A stretch of DNA of 64,000 nt from an uncultured Bacteroidales bacterium. Lineage in GTDB: Bacteria; Bacteroidota; Bacteroidia; Bacteroidales; UBA932. Below the pieces are notes generated by a model that saw nothing but the letters and a program-made list of their open reading frames with translations, made no database searches and was not told the DNA's origin. Of this stretch, positions 50,116 through 58,038 are shown in pieces. Position 1 is the stretch's first letter, and every line of letters starts with the position of its first letter. A program made the position numbers and the translations under genes. The stretch lies in the NCBI GenBank assembly GCA_900316955.1, contig ONEX01000011.1:1-64000 (forward strand). The letters run 5' to 3'.

Positions 50116-53004
50116 TTAGAAGACCATGTTCATGGCGGCCTGCTGCGCGCGGGCGCTGTGGGAGGCGTTCATCTTGCCGAAGTTCCACTTGACGCCGAAC
50201 AGGACGTAGCGGCCCATCACGAGGCGGTAGGTGTCCTCCTCGTAGTTGGCGGTGACCGTGTGCGTGAGGTTCCGGGTCTGGTTCAGGATATCGTGGACGG
50301 TGACGCTCAGGTTGAAGGCGCCGATGCTCTTGGCGATCTCGGCGTTCCATTGCCATTCCGGCTGGCCGTAGCCCTCCGCATAGCCCGTGTAGAACACGTA
50401 GGACAGGTCGGTTTCGAAGTCGAATTCGTGCTTGGTCGTGTAGGAGCCCCTGGCCGTCAGGTAGGTGTCCAGCGTGTTCAGGTTGGCCCGGGGGTCCAGC
50501 GAGTAGCGGGCAATACGCCCCGAGAGGCGGGGGCCGACGCTGAAGGAGCCGCCTTCGTAGTTGTACCGGAGCGTGATGCCGCCGGTCGGGCTGAAGGAGC
50601 GCGTCCGGCTCTCGCCGAAGCCGCTTTGACCGCCGTAGAACCGGTCCCCTTCCGCATTTCCCCAGAAACCGGACATGAAGTCCGAATAGTCGAAGGTGTC
50701 CCTGTCCAGCCCGGGCAGCGTTTTCCGGGCCTGGTAACTGACCGAGGACGACAGGCCCACCGCCCCGCTCAGGCTCAGGGACCAGATCTTCTTCGCGTCC
50801 AGCGGCGTGGTGTAATTGACGGTCAGACTGCCGGACAGGCTGGGTTTCCGGGCATTGACCGGGAGGGAATACAGGATGCCGTCCCCGTCATACCAGAGCG
50901 CGGAGGTGATCCGGTGCGCATATACCTCGCCGAACGCATACATCATCAGCGTAGAGAACTTTTCCCGGTTGTTCCGCGTCCAGTTCGCGGACAGGAAGGT
51001 TTCGGAATAGGGCCTCAGGTAGACGTTCCCCAGACTCAGGCGGGAGGGGTTGCCGATGTTCAGCACGGGGCGCATCTGGGAAGCGCCGGGGGTGAGGGTG
51101 TAGCCGGAGGCGGACAGCGTGAAGCGGTCGTTCCCCTGGCTGTGCTGGAACCGGAACTCCGGTGTCAGGAACCAGTTCCATTCATCCTTCCCGGTCATGT
51201 CCTCGATGCCGTAGCTCTTGGAGAACACTTCGTTGAGCCGGCCGCTCAGGTTGCCGCCCACCGTGATCCAGGTGCTTTCCCCGAACTTGTACTGGGCCGT
51301 CAGGCTGTATTCCTGGTTTAGGATGAACCTTCGGCTCTCGGAGGAATAATAGTCGTTCCGGCCCGCTCCGTCAAAGGCGTCCCGGATGTTGCGGCTGCGG
51401 CCCCCACTGAATTCCGCCGCCGTAGAAAGGGTCCATTTCTCCCCGAACGGTTCCGAATACCGGATTCCGCCGCCCAGGTAGGTGGTGCGGCCGTCGGACC
51501 GGTAGGTCATCGTCCGGGTGTCCCGGCCGCCCTCCGTCGTCAGGACGGATGATTCCGCGCTTTCCCCGTCATCGCCGTTGTAGGAGTAGTCGACGTTCAG
51601 GCGCAGGGTCCGGTTCTTCTTGCCCCCCAGTTCCCGGAAAGTCACGTCGGACCTGATGGAGGCATCCCTGCTGGCCGTCTGGCTCCGGGAGGCATTCTCG
51701 GACCGGTTCAGGAAACGTCCTTCCCGGCCGGTTTCCGTTGTTCCGGTGCTGAGACCATTGCTCCAGTTGTACTGGAAGGAGGGCCGGAGATGGAACCAGA
51801 CCTTCCCCTTCTCTTTCTCGAGCTCCGCATTGGCGCTCACGCTGTTCGCGAACTGCTTTCCGCGCTGTTCCGACAGGGATGTCAGGTTTCCGTCGTCCTG
51901 GAAAGTCGTCCGCGTGGTGCGCGTGCCGGAATCCGAGTCCGAATATTTGTAGTTGGAACTCAAGGCGGTATCGACGTCCTTGATGCGGGACGTGTTGGCG
52001 TTCACGCCCAGCTGGGCGGCCGAAGAGAGGCCCTGGTCCAGGGAGGAAAACTCTTCGCCTTCGTCGTCCATGAACACCACTATGACATTGGAGTCATTGA
52101 TGTTCTGCCCATTGGCGATGAAGGTCACCTGGTCTTTCTCGGAGTAGGCCGACACCAGGGCGTTGCCGTTGTACAGCAGCCCGCGGTCGTCCCGGAGCGG
52201 GTCGTCGTCCTTTTTCGCATCGACCGTCGCGCCCCCCTTGAGGCCCACGTTGCCGAACCAGCCCTTCTCGTATTCCTTTTTCAAAGCGACGTCCAGCACC
52301 TTTTCCCGCTGGCCGTCCTGGATCCCGGAGGCGCGCGTCTCCTCGCTTTCGCGGTCAATGACGCGGATCTTGTCCACCACGGCCGCCGGCAGGTTGTTCA
52401 GGGCCGTACTCTGGTCGTTGAAGAAGAAGGTGCGCCCGCCCACCGTGAGCTTGTCGATCTGCTCGCCGTTGAACTTGACCTTGCCATCCTCGGTGATCTC
52501 CATCCCGGGCATCCGCTTGAGCAGGTCCTTCAGCATCGCATTGGCCCCGACCCGGAAGGAGGAGGCGTTGAACTCCACCGTGTCCTTCTTCACGACGATG
52601 GGATTGCCTACGTCGGTGACCGTGGCCGCCTGCAGGAACTGCTGGTCCACCTGCAGCCGGATGGTGCCCATATCCACTTCCTCGTTGCGGAAGTACTTTT
52701 CCTTCACGAAGGGCTTGTATCCCATCATCTCCACGTGGAAGACATAGCTGCCGAACGGCACCTCGTCCAGCTTGGCCTCGCCCTTGGCGTCGGTCAGGGT
52801 GAAATTGGTGATGGTGGTGTCCTTGGACGGAACCACATAGACCGACGCGAACGCCACGGGCTCGTTGGTGAGCGAATCCAGCACGGTGGCCTTGATGTCA
52901 CTCATCCGGCCCCGGAACACATCGTCATTGATGATGAACACCTGCGCCCGCGCGCCGAGGCACACGGAAAGGCACAGGAACAGCGTGGAGATAACCTTCT
53001 TCAT
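50116..53004 (-). CDS. TonB-dependent receptor-like outer-membrane protein
   Basis: A 962-residue outer-membrane protein (signal MKKVISTLFLCLSVCLGARAQ). It has a carboxypeptidase-regulatory-like domain (about 37-115: IKATVLDSLTNEPVAFASVYV), a plug domain (about 130-230: LKDLLKRMPGMEITEDGKVKFNGEQI) and a C-terminal barrel of the OMP_b-brl_3 type. It lacks a SusD partner, so it is not a classical SusC. It is the last gene of the blaI - blaR1/TonB - TPR operon, 30 bases after the TPR gene, and so may be induced by the BlaR1-like sensor. Ligand unknown. Confidence 0.87.
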   Translation of the reverse strand: MKKVISTLFLCLSVCLGARAQVFIINDDVFRGRMSDIKATVLDSLTNEPVAFASVYVVPSKDTTITNFTLTDAKGEAKLDEVPFGSYVFHVEMMGYKPFVKEKYFRNEEVDMGTIRLQVDQQFLQAATVTDVGNPIVVKKDTVEFNASSFRVGANAMLKDLLKRMPGMEITEDGKVKFNGEQIDKLTVGGRTFFFNDQSTALNNLPAAVVDKIRVIDRESEETRASGIQDGQREKVLDVALKKEYEKGWFGNVGLKGGATVDAKKDDDPLRDDRGLLYNGNALVSAYSEKDQVTFIANGQNINDSNVIVVFMDDEGEEFSSLDQGLSSAAQLGVNANTSRIKDVDTALSSNYKYSDSDSGTRTTRTTFQDDGNLTSLSEQRGKQFANSVSANAELEKEKGKVWFHLRPSFQYNWSNGLSTGTTETGREGRFLNRSENASRSQTASRDASIRSDVTFRELGGKKNRTLRLNVDYSYNGDDGESAESSVLTTEGGRDTRTMTYRSDGRTTYLGGGIRYSEPFGEKWTLSTAAEFSGGRSRNIRDAFDGAGRNDYYSSESRRFILNQEYSLTAQYKFGESTWITVGGNLSGRLNEVFSKSYGIEDMTGKDEWNWFLTPEFRFQHSQGNDRFTLSASGYTLTPGASQMRPVLNIGNPSRLSLGNVYLRPYSETFLSANWTRNNREKFSTLMMYAFGEVYAHRITSALWYDGDGILYSLPVNARKPSLSGSLTVNYTTPLDAKKIWSLSLSGAVGLSSSVSYQARKTLPGLDRDTFDYSDFMSGFWGNAEGDRFYGGQSGFGESRTRSFSPTGGITLRYNYEGGSFSVGPRLSGRIARYSLDPRANLNTLDTYLTARGSYTTKHEFDFETDLSYVFYTGYAEGYGQPEWQWNAEIAKSIGAFNLSVTVHDILNQTRNLTHTVTANYEEDTYRLVMGRYVLFGVKWNFGKMNASHSARAQQAAMNMVF

Positions 53005-53034
53005 AGCGGCGGATTTCGCTGCAATTATCGAGCC

Positions 53035-54213
53035 CTAAGGCTCTTGCATAAACTTTTCGGCCTGGAGATACTTCAAGTTGTCGGCGGCGAACTCATAGCC
53101 CCGGGAGCCGGGGCGGGCGACTTTCAGGTACTTCTCGTACCACTCGACGGCCGCCTTGTACTCTTTCTTCTGCTGGTAGCAGTAGGCGATGGTGGAAAGC
53201 GCCGATATGAGTTTGGGGTTGTAGCGGTAGGCTTCCTTGTAATGGGCGATGGCCAGGTCCCAGGAATCCTCCCGGCCGTAATAGCCCAGGGCATATTGCT
53301 GGTGGATGCGGGACATCGTGACCGGGTCCGGCGCCAGCATCTCCAGGGCCTTGTCCAGCCAGGGCTTGACCTCCTGTTTGAACGGGCGCATCGCCTCCTT
53401 TTTCACGGCGGCGATGGAATAGGCCAGATTCACGTCGCTGGAGTCGATCTGCCAGGCTTTCTGGAGTTCCTGCTCCGCCCGATAGATGACGTTCGTATGC
53501 CAATAACTCTGTCCCAGGTAGTAGTGGATGGGATACGCGTCATTGCCGATGTCCTCCTGTCGCTGGAATACCTTGCTTGCAGCCTCGTAGTCGCCCTTGC
53601 GGTAGAGGGCGAGGCCTTTCAGTGGTGCAATCGTCACATTATCCGGATCTTCCGCCAGGAAGGCTTCGCTTTGGGCGACCGCCCCGTCATAGTCCTCCCT
53701 GTCGATGAGAAGGCCCACGGCCTTGGAAAGGACCTTTTCGTTCATCGGCTTCAGGGCCAGGGACCGGCGGTAGTACCAGAGGGCAGAATCGGCCTGCTCC
53801 AGCTGCCGGAAGGAGTCCCCCACGAAGCTCAGGACCGCCGGGATGGAATCCCGCTGCAGGACCGCCCGTCCCGCCTGGATGCTCTGGGAATAGGCCTTCA
53901 GCCGGGAATAGGCCTGCATCAGGCGAATGTGGTAGAGGATGTTGTCCGGAGACTTGGACGAGAGCAGGAAATAGGTTCCCGCGGCATCCCCGTAGGCCCC
54001 GCTCTGGAAATGGCAGTCGGCCAGTTCCGCGAGCACACCCTCGTCCATCGCACCCGGCTGCACCAGGGCCGACAGTTTCTCAATCGCATCGTCCGTCCGG
54101 TAGATGCTCTTGAGATACCGGGCCTCCGCCAGCACGGAGTCGCGGTGCGTGGTCTGCGCCTGCAGGGAAGCGGCGCAGACCAGCAGGGCGGCGGTCAGCA
54201 GGCAGCGTTTCAT
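53035..54213 (-). CDS. exported tetratricopeptide repeat protein
   Basis: A 392-residue protein with signal peptide MKRCLLTAALLVCAASLQAQ, followed by about ten helical TPR-type repeats (for example DAIEKLSALVQPGAMDEGVLAELADCHFQSGAYGDAAGTYF and AIAHYKEAYRYNPKLISALSTIAYCYQQKKEYKAAVEWYEKYL). Its ATG overlaps the stop of the M56/TonB gene (ATGA at 54210-54213). TPR proteins act as scaffolds; here the likely partners are the M56/TonB protein and the receptor encoded on either side, an inference from the operon. Confidence 0.87.
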   Translation of the reverse strand: MKRCLLTAALLVCAASLQAQTTHRDSVLAEARYLKSIYRTDDAIEKLSALVQPGAMDEGVLAELADCHFQSGAYGDAAGTYFLLSSKSPDNILYHIRLMQAYSRLKAYSQSIQAGRAVLQRDSIPAVLSFVGDSFRQLEQADSALWYYRRSLALKPMNEKVLSKAVGLLIDREDYDGAVAQSEAFLAEDPDNVTIAPLKGLALYRKGDYEAASKVFQRQEDIGNDAYPIHYYLGQSYWHTNVIYRAEQELQKAWQIDSSDVNLAYSIAAVKKEAMRPFKQEVKPWLDKALEMLAPDPVTMSRIHQQYALGYYGREDSWDLAIAHYKEAYRYNPKLISALSTIAYCYQQKKEYKAAVEWYEKYLKVARPGSRGYEFAADNLKYLQAEKFMQEP

Positions 54214-55754
54214 TGTTTCATGGAAGTAATAATAACGACGCCGTTACGGCCTTTCTCACCATATCTCTCAACGGCTTTTTCGTCTTTCAGAATCTGGATA
54301 GATTCAAGGGTTGCCGGATTGATTTCTTTCAATTGTGCTTTCGTGATTTCTTTTCCGTCCAAGATGAACAACGCGGACTCGGAGTCGGGACCTACTAAGA
54401 AGACTCCCTCCCCCTGCGGCAAGCCTTCGATGGTATAGATGCCGTCGGTGATGTTGACTACGTCAACGGTTTGATCCTTTTTAGAGGTGTTGGGGCCAGA
54501 TTCGCCTCCCTTCAATTTAAAGATGACCGGAAAGTTGTAAGTGACCATTACCGGTTTGCCATTGACGTAGCCGGGCGTCCAATCCGGGGAGGCGGAAACG
54601 ACGCGGAGCGCCTCGGCATCCAGGTCGGGGTTCACACCGCGAAGGACTTGGGCATCACGGACTGAGCCGTCGGGATAGACGGTGAATTGCAGTAGTATAC
54701 GCCCCTGGGCGCCAGCATCTTTGGCCGCCTGCGGGTACTTGAGGTTTTCATTGACCCACTTGGAGAAGTTGGTGCTGGCGTCGCCGCCGTTGAAGGTCGG
54801 CTTGACTTCGACTAGACTGTAGGGGAGACCCTTCGTCGTGTCGGGGGAAGCGGCGGGGGCAGTTTCGGAGAGGACCGTCTCGGGCAGGTCGGCGGAGACG
54901 ACCTTGGCGCGGACAGGATTGCACAGGAACATCGTCCCGGCGAGGAAGGGGAGGATGGCGAGCCAGGAGAGGCGTTTCCATCCGGAGGAGGGGGATTGGA
55001 GCATCATGTCGATTCGGTTTTTGAGTTTGGCGTGCTGGAAGCCGTTCGCCAGGGAGAAGCGCTTTTCCCCGACGGCTTTCCGCACGAGCAACAGTTGATA
55101 TTGGGTAGCATCGATGCCATGGTTGAGAACGGCGTCATCGGCCTCGTACTCGTGCAGGAGCTTGAGTTCGCTGAGGGTGATCCAGACGAGGGGATTGAAC
55201 CAATGGACCAGGGTGACGGCCGTAAAGAGGAGGATATCCTGGGTGTGTTTCTCTTGTATATGAGCCTTCTCATGCTGCAGGATGACCGGATTTTGTTCCG
55301 CGTCCTTCCGGCTCATGACGATGGTCCGACCCCAGCTGAAGGAGGGAATATCGGCCTCGGTCAATACGAGCCGAGTGCCGTCCTCCAGACGCGTTGCGGC
55401 GCCTTTCCGGATGGTCCGATACATCCGGACCATCGCGACGGCGGTCCAGGCCAGCACGGCGAGGAAGCCGAGGATGTAGAGGAGTTCCAGGTAGGGGACG
55501 GGGGAGGCGGCGGACGGGCCGGCCGTCAGGGCGGGCTCGGAAGCCGCCTCGGTCAGCGGCCCGGCCATGAGGAACGGAACTTCCACCGTCCGGAGCCGCA
55601 GCATCGGCAGCAGGAAGCACGTCACAGTGCCCGCCAGCAGCAGGATGCGGTTCAGACGAAAGAAGGTCGTCCTGCGCATCACCAGCAGGAAGAATGCGTA
55701 GAACAAGGCCAAGTATAGGCTGCTCCGGCCGATATAAAGGAGAAACGGGGTCAT
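54210..55754 (-). CDS. BlaR1-like M56 peptidase fused to TonB and plug-like domains
   Basis: A 514-residue inner-membrane protein. Membrane helices lie near 8-25, 36-52, 90-110, 175-192 and 250-265. The M56 zinc site is H161-E162-K-A-H165, with a third ligand region HEYEADDAV (E204). After the last helix comes a TonB C-terminal domain (about 325-415: FSKWVNENLKYPQAAKDAGAQGRILLQFTVYPDGSV). The final part (about 455-514: ALFILDGKEI...SIQILKDEKAVERYGEKGRNGVVIITS) looks like a receptor plug motif. It is presumed to sense envelope state and cleave or inactivate the BlaI repressor encoded upstream, whose stop overlaps its ATG. Confidence 0.9.
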   Translation of the reverse strand: MTPFLLYIGRSSLYLALFYAFFLLVMRRTTFFRLNRILLLAGTVTCFLLPMLRLRTVEVPFLMAGPLTEAASEPALTAGPSAASPVPYLELLYILGFLAVLAWTAVAMVRMYRTIRKGAATRLEDGTRLVLTEADIPSFSWGRTIVMSRKDAEQNPVILQHEKAHIQEKHTQDILLFTAVTLVHWFNPLVWITLSELKLLHEYEADDAVLNHGIDATQYQLLLVRKAVGEKRFSLANGFQHAKLKNRIDMMLQSPSSGWKRLSWLAILPFLAGTMFLCNPVRAKVVSADLPETVLSETAPAASPDTTKGLPYSLVEVKPTFNGGDASTNFSKWVNENLKYPQAAKDAGAQGRILLQFTVYPDGSVRDAQVLRGVNPDLDAEALRVVSASPDWTPGYVNGKPVMVTYNFPVIFKLKGGESGPNTSKKDQTVDVVNITDGIYTIEGLPQGEGVFLVGPDSESALFILDGKEITKAQLKEINPATLESIQILKDEKAVERYGEKGRNGVVIITSMKQ

Positions 55755-56116
55755 TTCCGGGCGCTTTCGATCCGCGCGATCAGGTCCTTCAGTTCCTGGA
55801 GGTCCATCCGGTCCTCCTCCACGAACTGCGAGACCAGGCTCGCGTAGGAATTGTTATAATACTGGGCCACCATCTCGCCCACGGTCTCCCCGCGGTACTG
55901 CTTCTCGGTGACCTTCACGTGATAGCGGAACGTGTTCGCCATCGGCTCACGCTCCAGGAAACCCTTCTCTTCCAGGAACTTCACGAGGGTGGCCACGGTG
56001 TTGTAATGGGGCCGCGGCTCCGGCAGCAACGCCACCAGGTCGCGGATGAAGAGGTCGCCATGCTCCCAGAAAAGGGTCATCAGCTGCTCCTCCTTGGCTG
56101 TCAATTTCTGTCTCAT
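55751..56116 (-). CDS. BlaI/MecI/CopY family repressor
   Basis: A 121-residue winged-helix repressor. Residues 1-72 form the DNA-binding domain (MRQKLTAKEEQLMTLFWEHGDLFIRDLVALL, then RPHYNTVATLVKFLEEKGFLERE), and residues 80-121 the dimerisation tail. It is the first gene of the operon with the M56/TonB fusion. A perfect palindrome at 56144-56164 overlaps its own promoter, which points to autorepression. No beta-lactamase gene is present, so resistance is not the obvious output; the regulated genes are the TPR protein and an outer-membrane receptor. Confidence 0.93.
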   Translation of the reverse strand: MRQKLTAKEEQLMTLFWEHGDLFIRDLVALLPEPRPHYNTVATLVKFLEEKGFLEREPMANTFRYHVKVTEKQYRGETVGEMVAQYYNNSYASLVSQFVEEDRMDLQELKDLIARIESARK

Positions 56117-56120
56117 GGTG

Positions 56121-56128
56121 CAAAAATA
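56121..56128 (-). promoter_or_regulatory. blaI-operon promoter -7 element
   Basis: TATTTTTG on the minus strand ends 5 bases before the ATG at 56116, implying a leaderless or nearly leaderless mRNA. The -33 position falls within the palindromic operator. Confidence 0.55.
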
Positions 56129-56143
56129 GACAAAAAAATCTAA

Positions 56144-56164
56144 ACTCCTAATTTTTTTAGGAGT
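56144..56164. promoter_or_regulatory. putative BlaI operator
   Basis: ACTCCTAA (56144-56151), five T residues, TTAGGAGT (56157-56164): a perfect 8-bp dyad centred about 30 bp upstream of the predicted transcript start, covering the -33 region. Dyad size suits a BlaI-type winged-helix dimer. The sequence differs from the Gram-positive TACA/TGTA operator, so binding is inferred. Confidence 0.6.
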
Positions 56165-56369
56165 ATTCCGTGTTTTTTTCGGAGTTTCTTCGGAAACCGC
56201 GTCCCCACCTCACCCCTTATCTTCCCGCATACCCGCTCATTCTTACGCCCCACCTCCCTCCTTTCCCGTACCTTCCTATCCTTCCCTTTTTTGGGGGGTC
56301 TTTTCCACCTTGTTTCTTTTCCCTTTTTTCCACTCATCACTTTACTCTGCTCCCCTTGCCCCGCGCCGG

Positions 56370-56564
56370 TGTACAAGTCTCGTATGTACACCGCTCTGCT
56401 CCTCCTGTTGCGTTTCTATGTACAAGTCTCAGCGATAAGGGGCAATTTCGCCCCTTTTATGTACAAGTCTCAGCGATAAGGGGCAATTTCGCCCCTTTTC
56501 CGAAAGACTTGTACATAATATCACCACGGCAGGGACGTTCCATTGCACAAGCCAGACTTGTACA
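56370..56564. repeat. composite palindromic repeat, copy C1 (154 bp plus 41-bp duplication)
   Basis: The element is 195 bp long, which equals 154 plus one perfect tandem duplication of a 41-bp unit (56418-56458 and 56459-56499). The unit comprises the second motif site and the hairpin AAGGGGC-AATTTC-GCCCCTT. Removing one unit restores motif sites at offsets 1, 51, 95 and 136. Confidence 0.9.
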
Positions 56565-56653
56565 TAGGGGCCAACCGTCGGAGGCCACCCACCTGGCCCC
56601 TCCTACTGCCGATTAACCGTCCCTTTGCCCTGCTCCCTCTTACCCCGCGCCGG

Positions 56654-56796
56654 TGTACAAGTCTCGTATGTACACCGCTCTGCTCCTCCTGTTGCGTTTC
56701 TATGTACAAGTCTCAGCGATAAGGGGCAATTTCGCCCCTTTTGTACATAATATCAACACGGCAGGGACGTTCCATTGCACAAGCCAGACTTGTACA
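56654..56796. repeat. composite palindromic repeat, copy C2 (11-bp deletion)
   Basis: Nearly identical to C1 with a single 41-bp unit, but 143 bp long because 11 bases including most of the third motif site (CCGAAAGACTT) are missing. It arose by tandem duplication with C1. Confidence 0.9.
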
Positions 56797-56892
56797 TAGG
56801 GGCCGACCACCAGAAACCACCCCGCAAACCAACACCCCCGCGGACACCCCCCACCAACCAATAAACACCAACGGAGTCCTAACCCCCGAGAA

Positions 56893-57828
56893 TCACAGGA
56901 CGAGGCATCGACGAATCTGTGCTTCGCCGGCCAGGCGGCGGCGAAAGAGATCGCTGGCGATGTTGTTCTTTTCGCGGGAGGACAGCTGGTAGACCGACTG
57001 CGCCCGATACTGGGGAACATATTGATTGTCAATCAGCTCACAGAGTTGCAAGTCATTGAATCCCAGCGGGGTGCCGCGGTTCTTCTCGTTGCGGAGCATT
57101 TCGGCGATTGTCTTTTCGCGGGAAGCCGCGCGCTGGAGAACCAGGTCCTCGAAACTCTCTAGGGTGATGGGCGGGCGGCCATCGTTATCGGCCTCCTGCT
57201 CCTGACTCCAGTCTTCACCGCTCAGGCGGGTGATCAGGTAGTTGAACGCTTTCGGCGTGGCATACAGATTCTCGACCACATCCGTCTCAATGACTGACTC
57301 CCGCAGAAACACCCCCTCCACTCCCATCTTCCACTGAGGGCTGAATCTCGCCCGACGAGGCAAGGCCGCCTTGATCTGGGCGGGGGTCAACAGCAAATCC
57401 GGCACATACAACTTTCCAAGCTCCTTCCTGAAATAGGCATTGGCCGAACAGAAAGGCCACTCGAACGGAGTCGATGTGATTCCGTGATGGACGGTGTTCC
57501 TGACGGTATAGGAGATGGCTGTCAACTTATGCTGCAAGCCCTCGAGTTCCATTTCAAAGTAACCCGGTTCGCCCAATGGCCCCTTCCGGCCATACTTCTC
57601 GTTGAAATAGCAGGTATAAGCCTGGCGCTTGATACGGATCAGGAGGTCTGGACATTCCGTTTCATAGCAACCGTGATGATGGTTGGGAATGTCGCTCTCG
57701 GCCAGACAGCGGCTGTCCGTCTTCTTCAACGCCGAACATAAACAATTGAAGGAACGATTCATATCTTCTACGTTCCGATACATGACTTCCTGGTGGGAAG
57801 TATAACAAAGGTGATAGGTCTTTAGCAT
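56893..57828 (-). CDS. RAYT-like Y1 (HUH) transposase-family protein
   Basis: A 311-residue protein. Residues about 1-135 match the Y1 transposase/REP-associated tyrosine transposase pattern. IPNHHHG (H50-H52, the HUH site) corresponds to the usual MPNHVH, YTCYFNEKYGRKGPL to the YN-x-KYGR-x-G stretch, and ISYTVRNTVHHGITSTPFEWPFCSANAY to the YIHxNPVRAG...YPWSSY stretch, making Y107 the likely catalytic tyrosine. About 175 further residues follow, ending in a possible helix-turn-helix (LSSREKNNIASDLFRRRLAGEAQIRRCL). ATG 57828 is chosen; the longer frame reads through repeat D. Repeats C1/C2 and D flank it. It probably acts on those repeats (inference). I see no disabling mutation. Confidence 0.82.
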   Translation of the reverse strand: MLKTYHLCYTSHQEVMYRNVEDMNRSFNCLCSALKKTDSRCLAESDIPNHHHGCYETECPDLLIRIKRQAYTCYFNEKYGRKGPLGEPGYFEMELEGLQHKLTAISYTVRNTVHHGITSTPFEWPFCSANAYFRKELGKLYVPDLLLTPAQIKAALPRRARFSPQWKMGVEGVFLRESVIETDVVENLYATPKAFNYLITRLSGEDWSQEQEADNDGRPPITLESFEDLVLQRAASREKTIAEMLRNEKNRGTPLGFNDLQLCELIDNQYVPQYRAQSVYQLSSREKNNIASDLFRRRLAGEAQIRRCLVL

Positions 57829-57860
57829 GGTGATTCTCTTATTGGCTTTCTTACTGGCAT

Positions 57861-58014
57861 TGTACAAGTCTCGCTTGTACACGGTTTTTATTGTGGATTG
57901 CTGTTTTTGTGTCCAAGTCTCGCCGGAAAGACCAGAAAACTCGGTATTTCGCAAAGACTTGTACACGGAACCCGGCCCTCTTGGCCGTTTCGGGGTACAA
58001 GCCAGACTTGTACA
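57861..58014. repeat. 154-bp composite palindromic repeat, copy D
   Basis: Motif sites fall at offsets 1-22, 51-60, 95-104 and 136-154, identical to copies A and B. It ends 33 bp upstream of the transposase-like start codon and so contains or borders its promoter. The third spacer contains a GGCC-CTCTT-GGCC hairpin. Confidence 0.9.
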
Positions 58015-58038
58015 TGGGAGAGGGAAGACGGCTCCCTA

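Larger units (their letters stand above)
56165..56892. other. intergenic region with polypyrimidine tract and duplicated repeats
   Basis: No gene. From about 56197 to 56362 the plus strand is strongly C/T-rich. Then come two tandem copies (offset about 284 bp, starting near 56348 and 56631) of a block containing repeat elements C1 and C2. The last 90 bases (56800-56890) are C/A-rich and unremarkable. Confidence 0.75.

Noticed and set aside
50116..56116. Beta-lactam resistance locus
   Set aside because: BlaI and BlaR1 homologues are present but no beta-lactamase or PBP2a-like gene; regulated genes are a TPR protein and a receptor-like barrel.
56370..56796. CRISPR-like array
   Set aside because: Regularly placed short motifs with variable spacers look superficially similar, but motifs occur in both orientations, only four per element, and no cas genes are present.
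57829..57966. N-terminal extension of the transposase-like protein
   Set aside because: The extra 46 codons are a translation of repeat D; the Y1 domain begins properly at ATG 57828.
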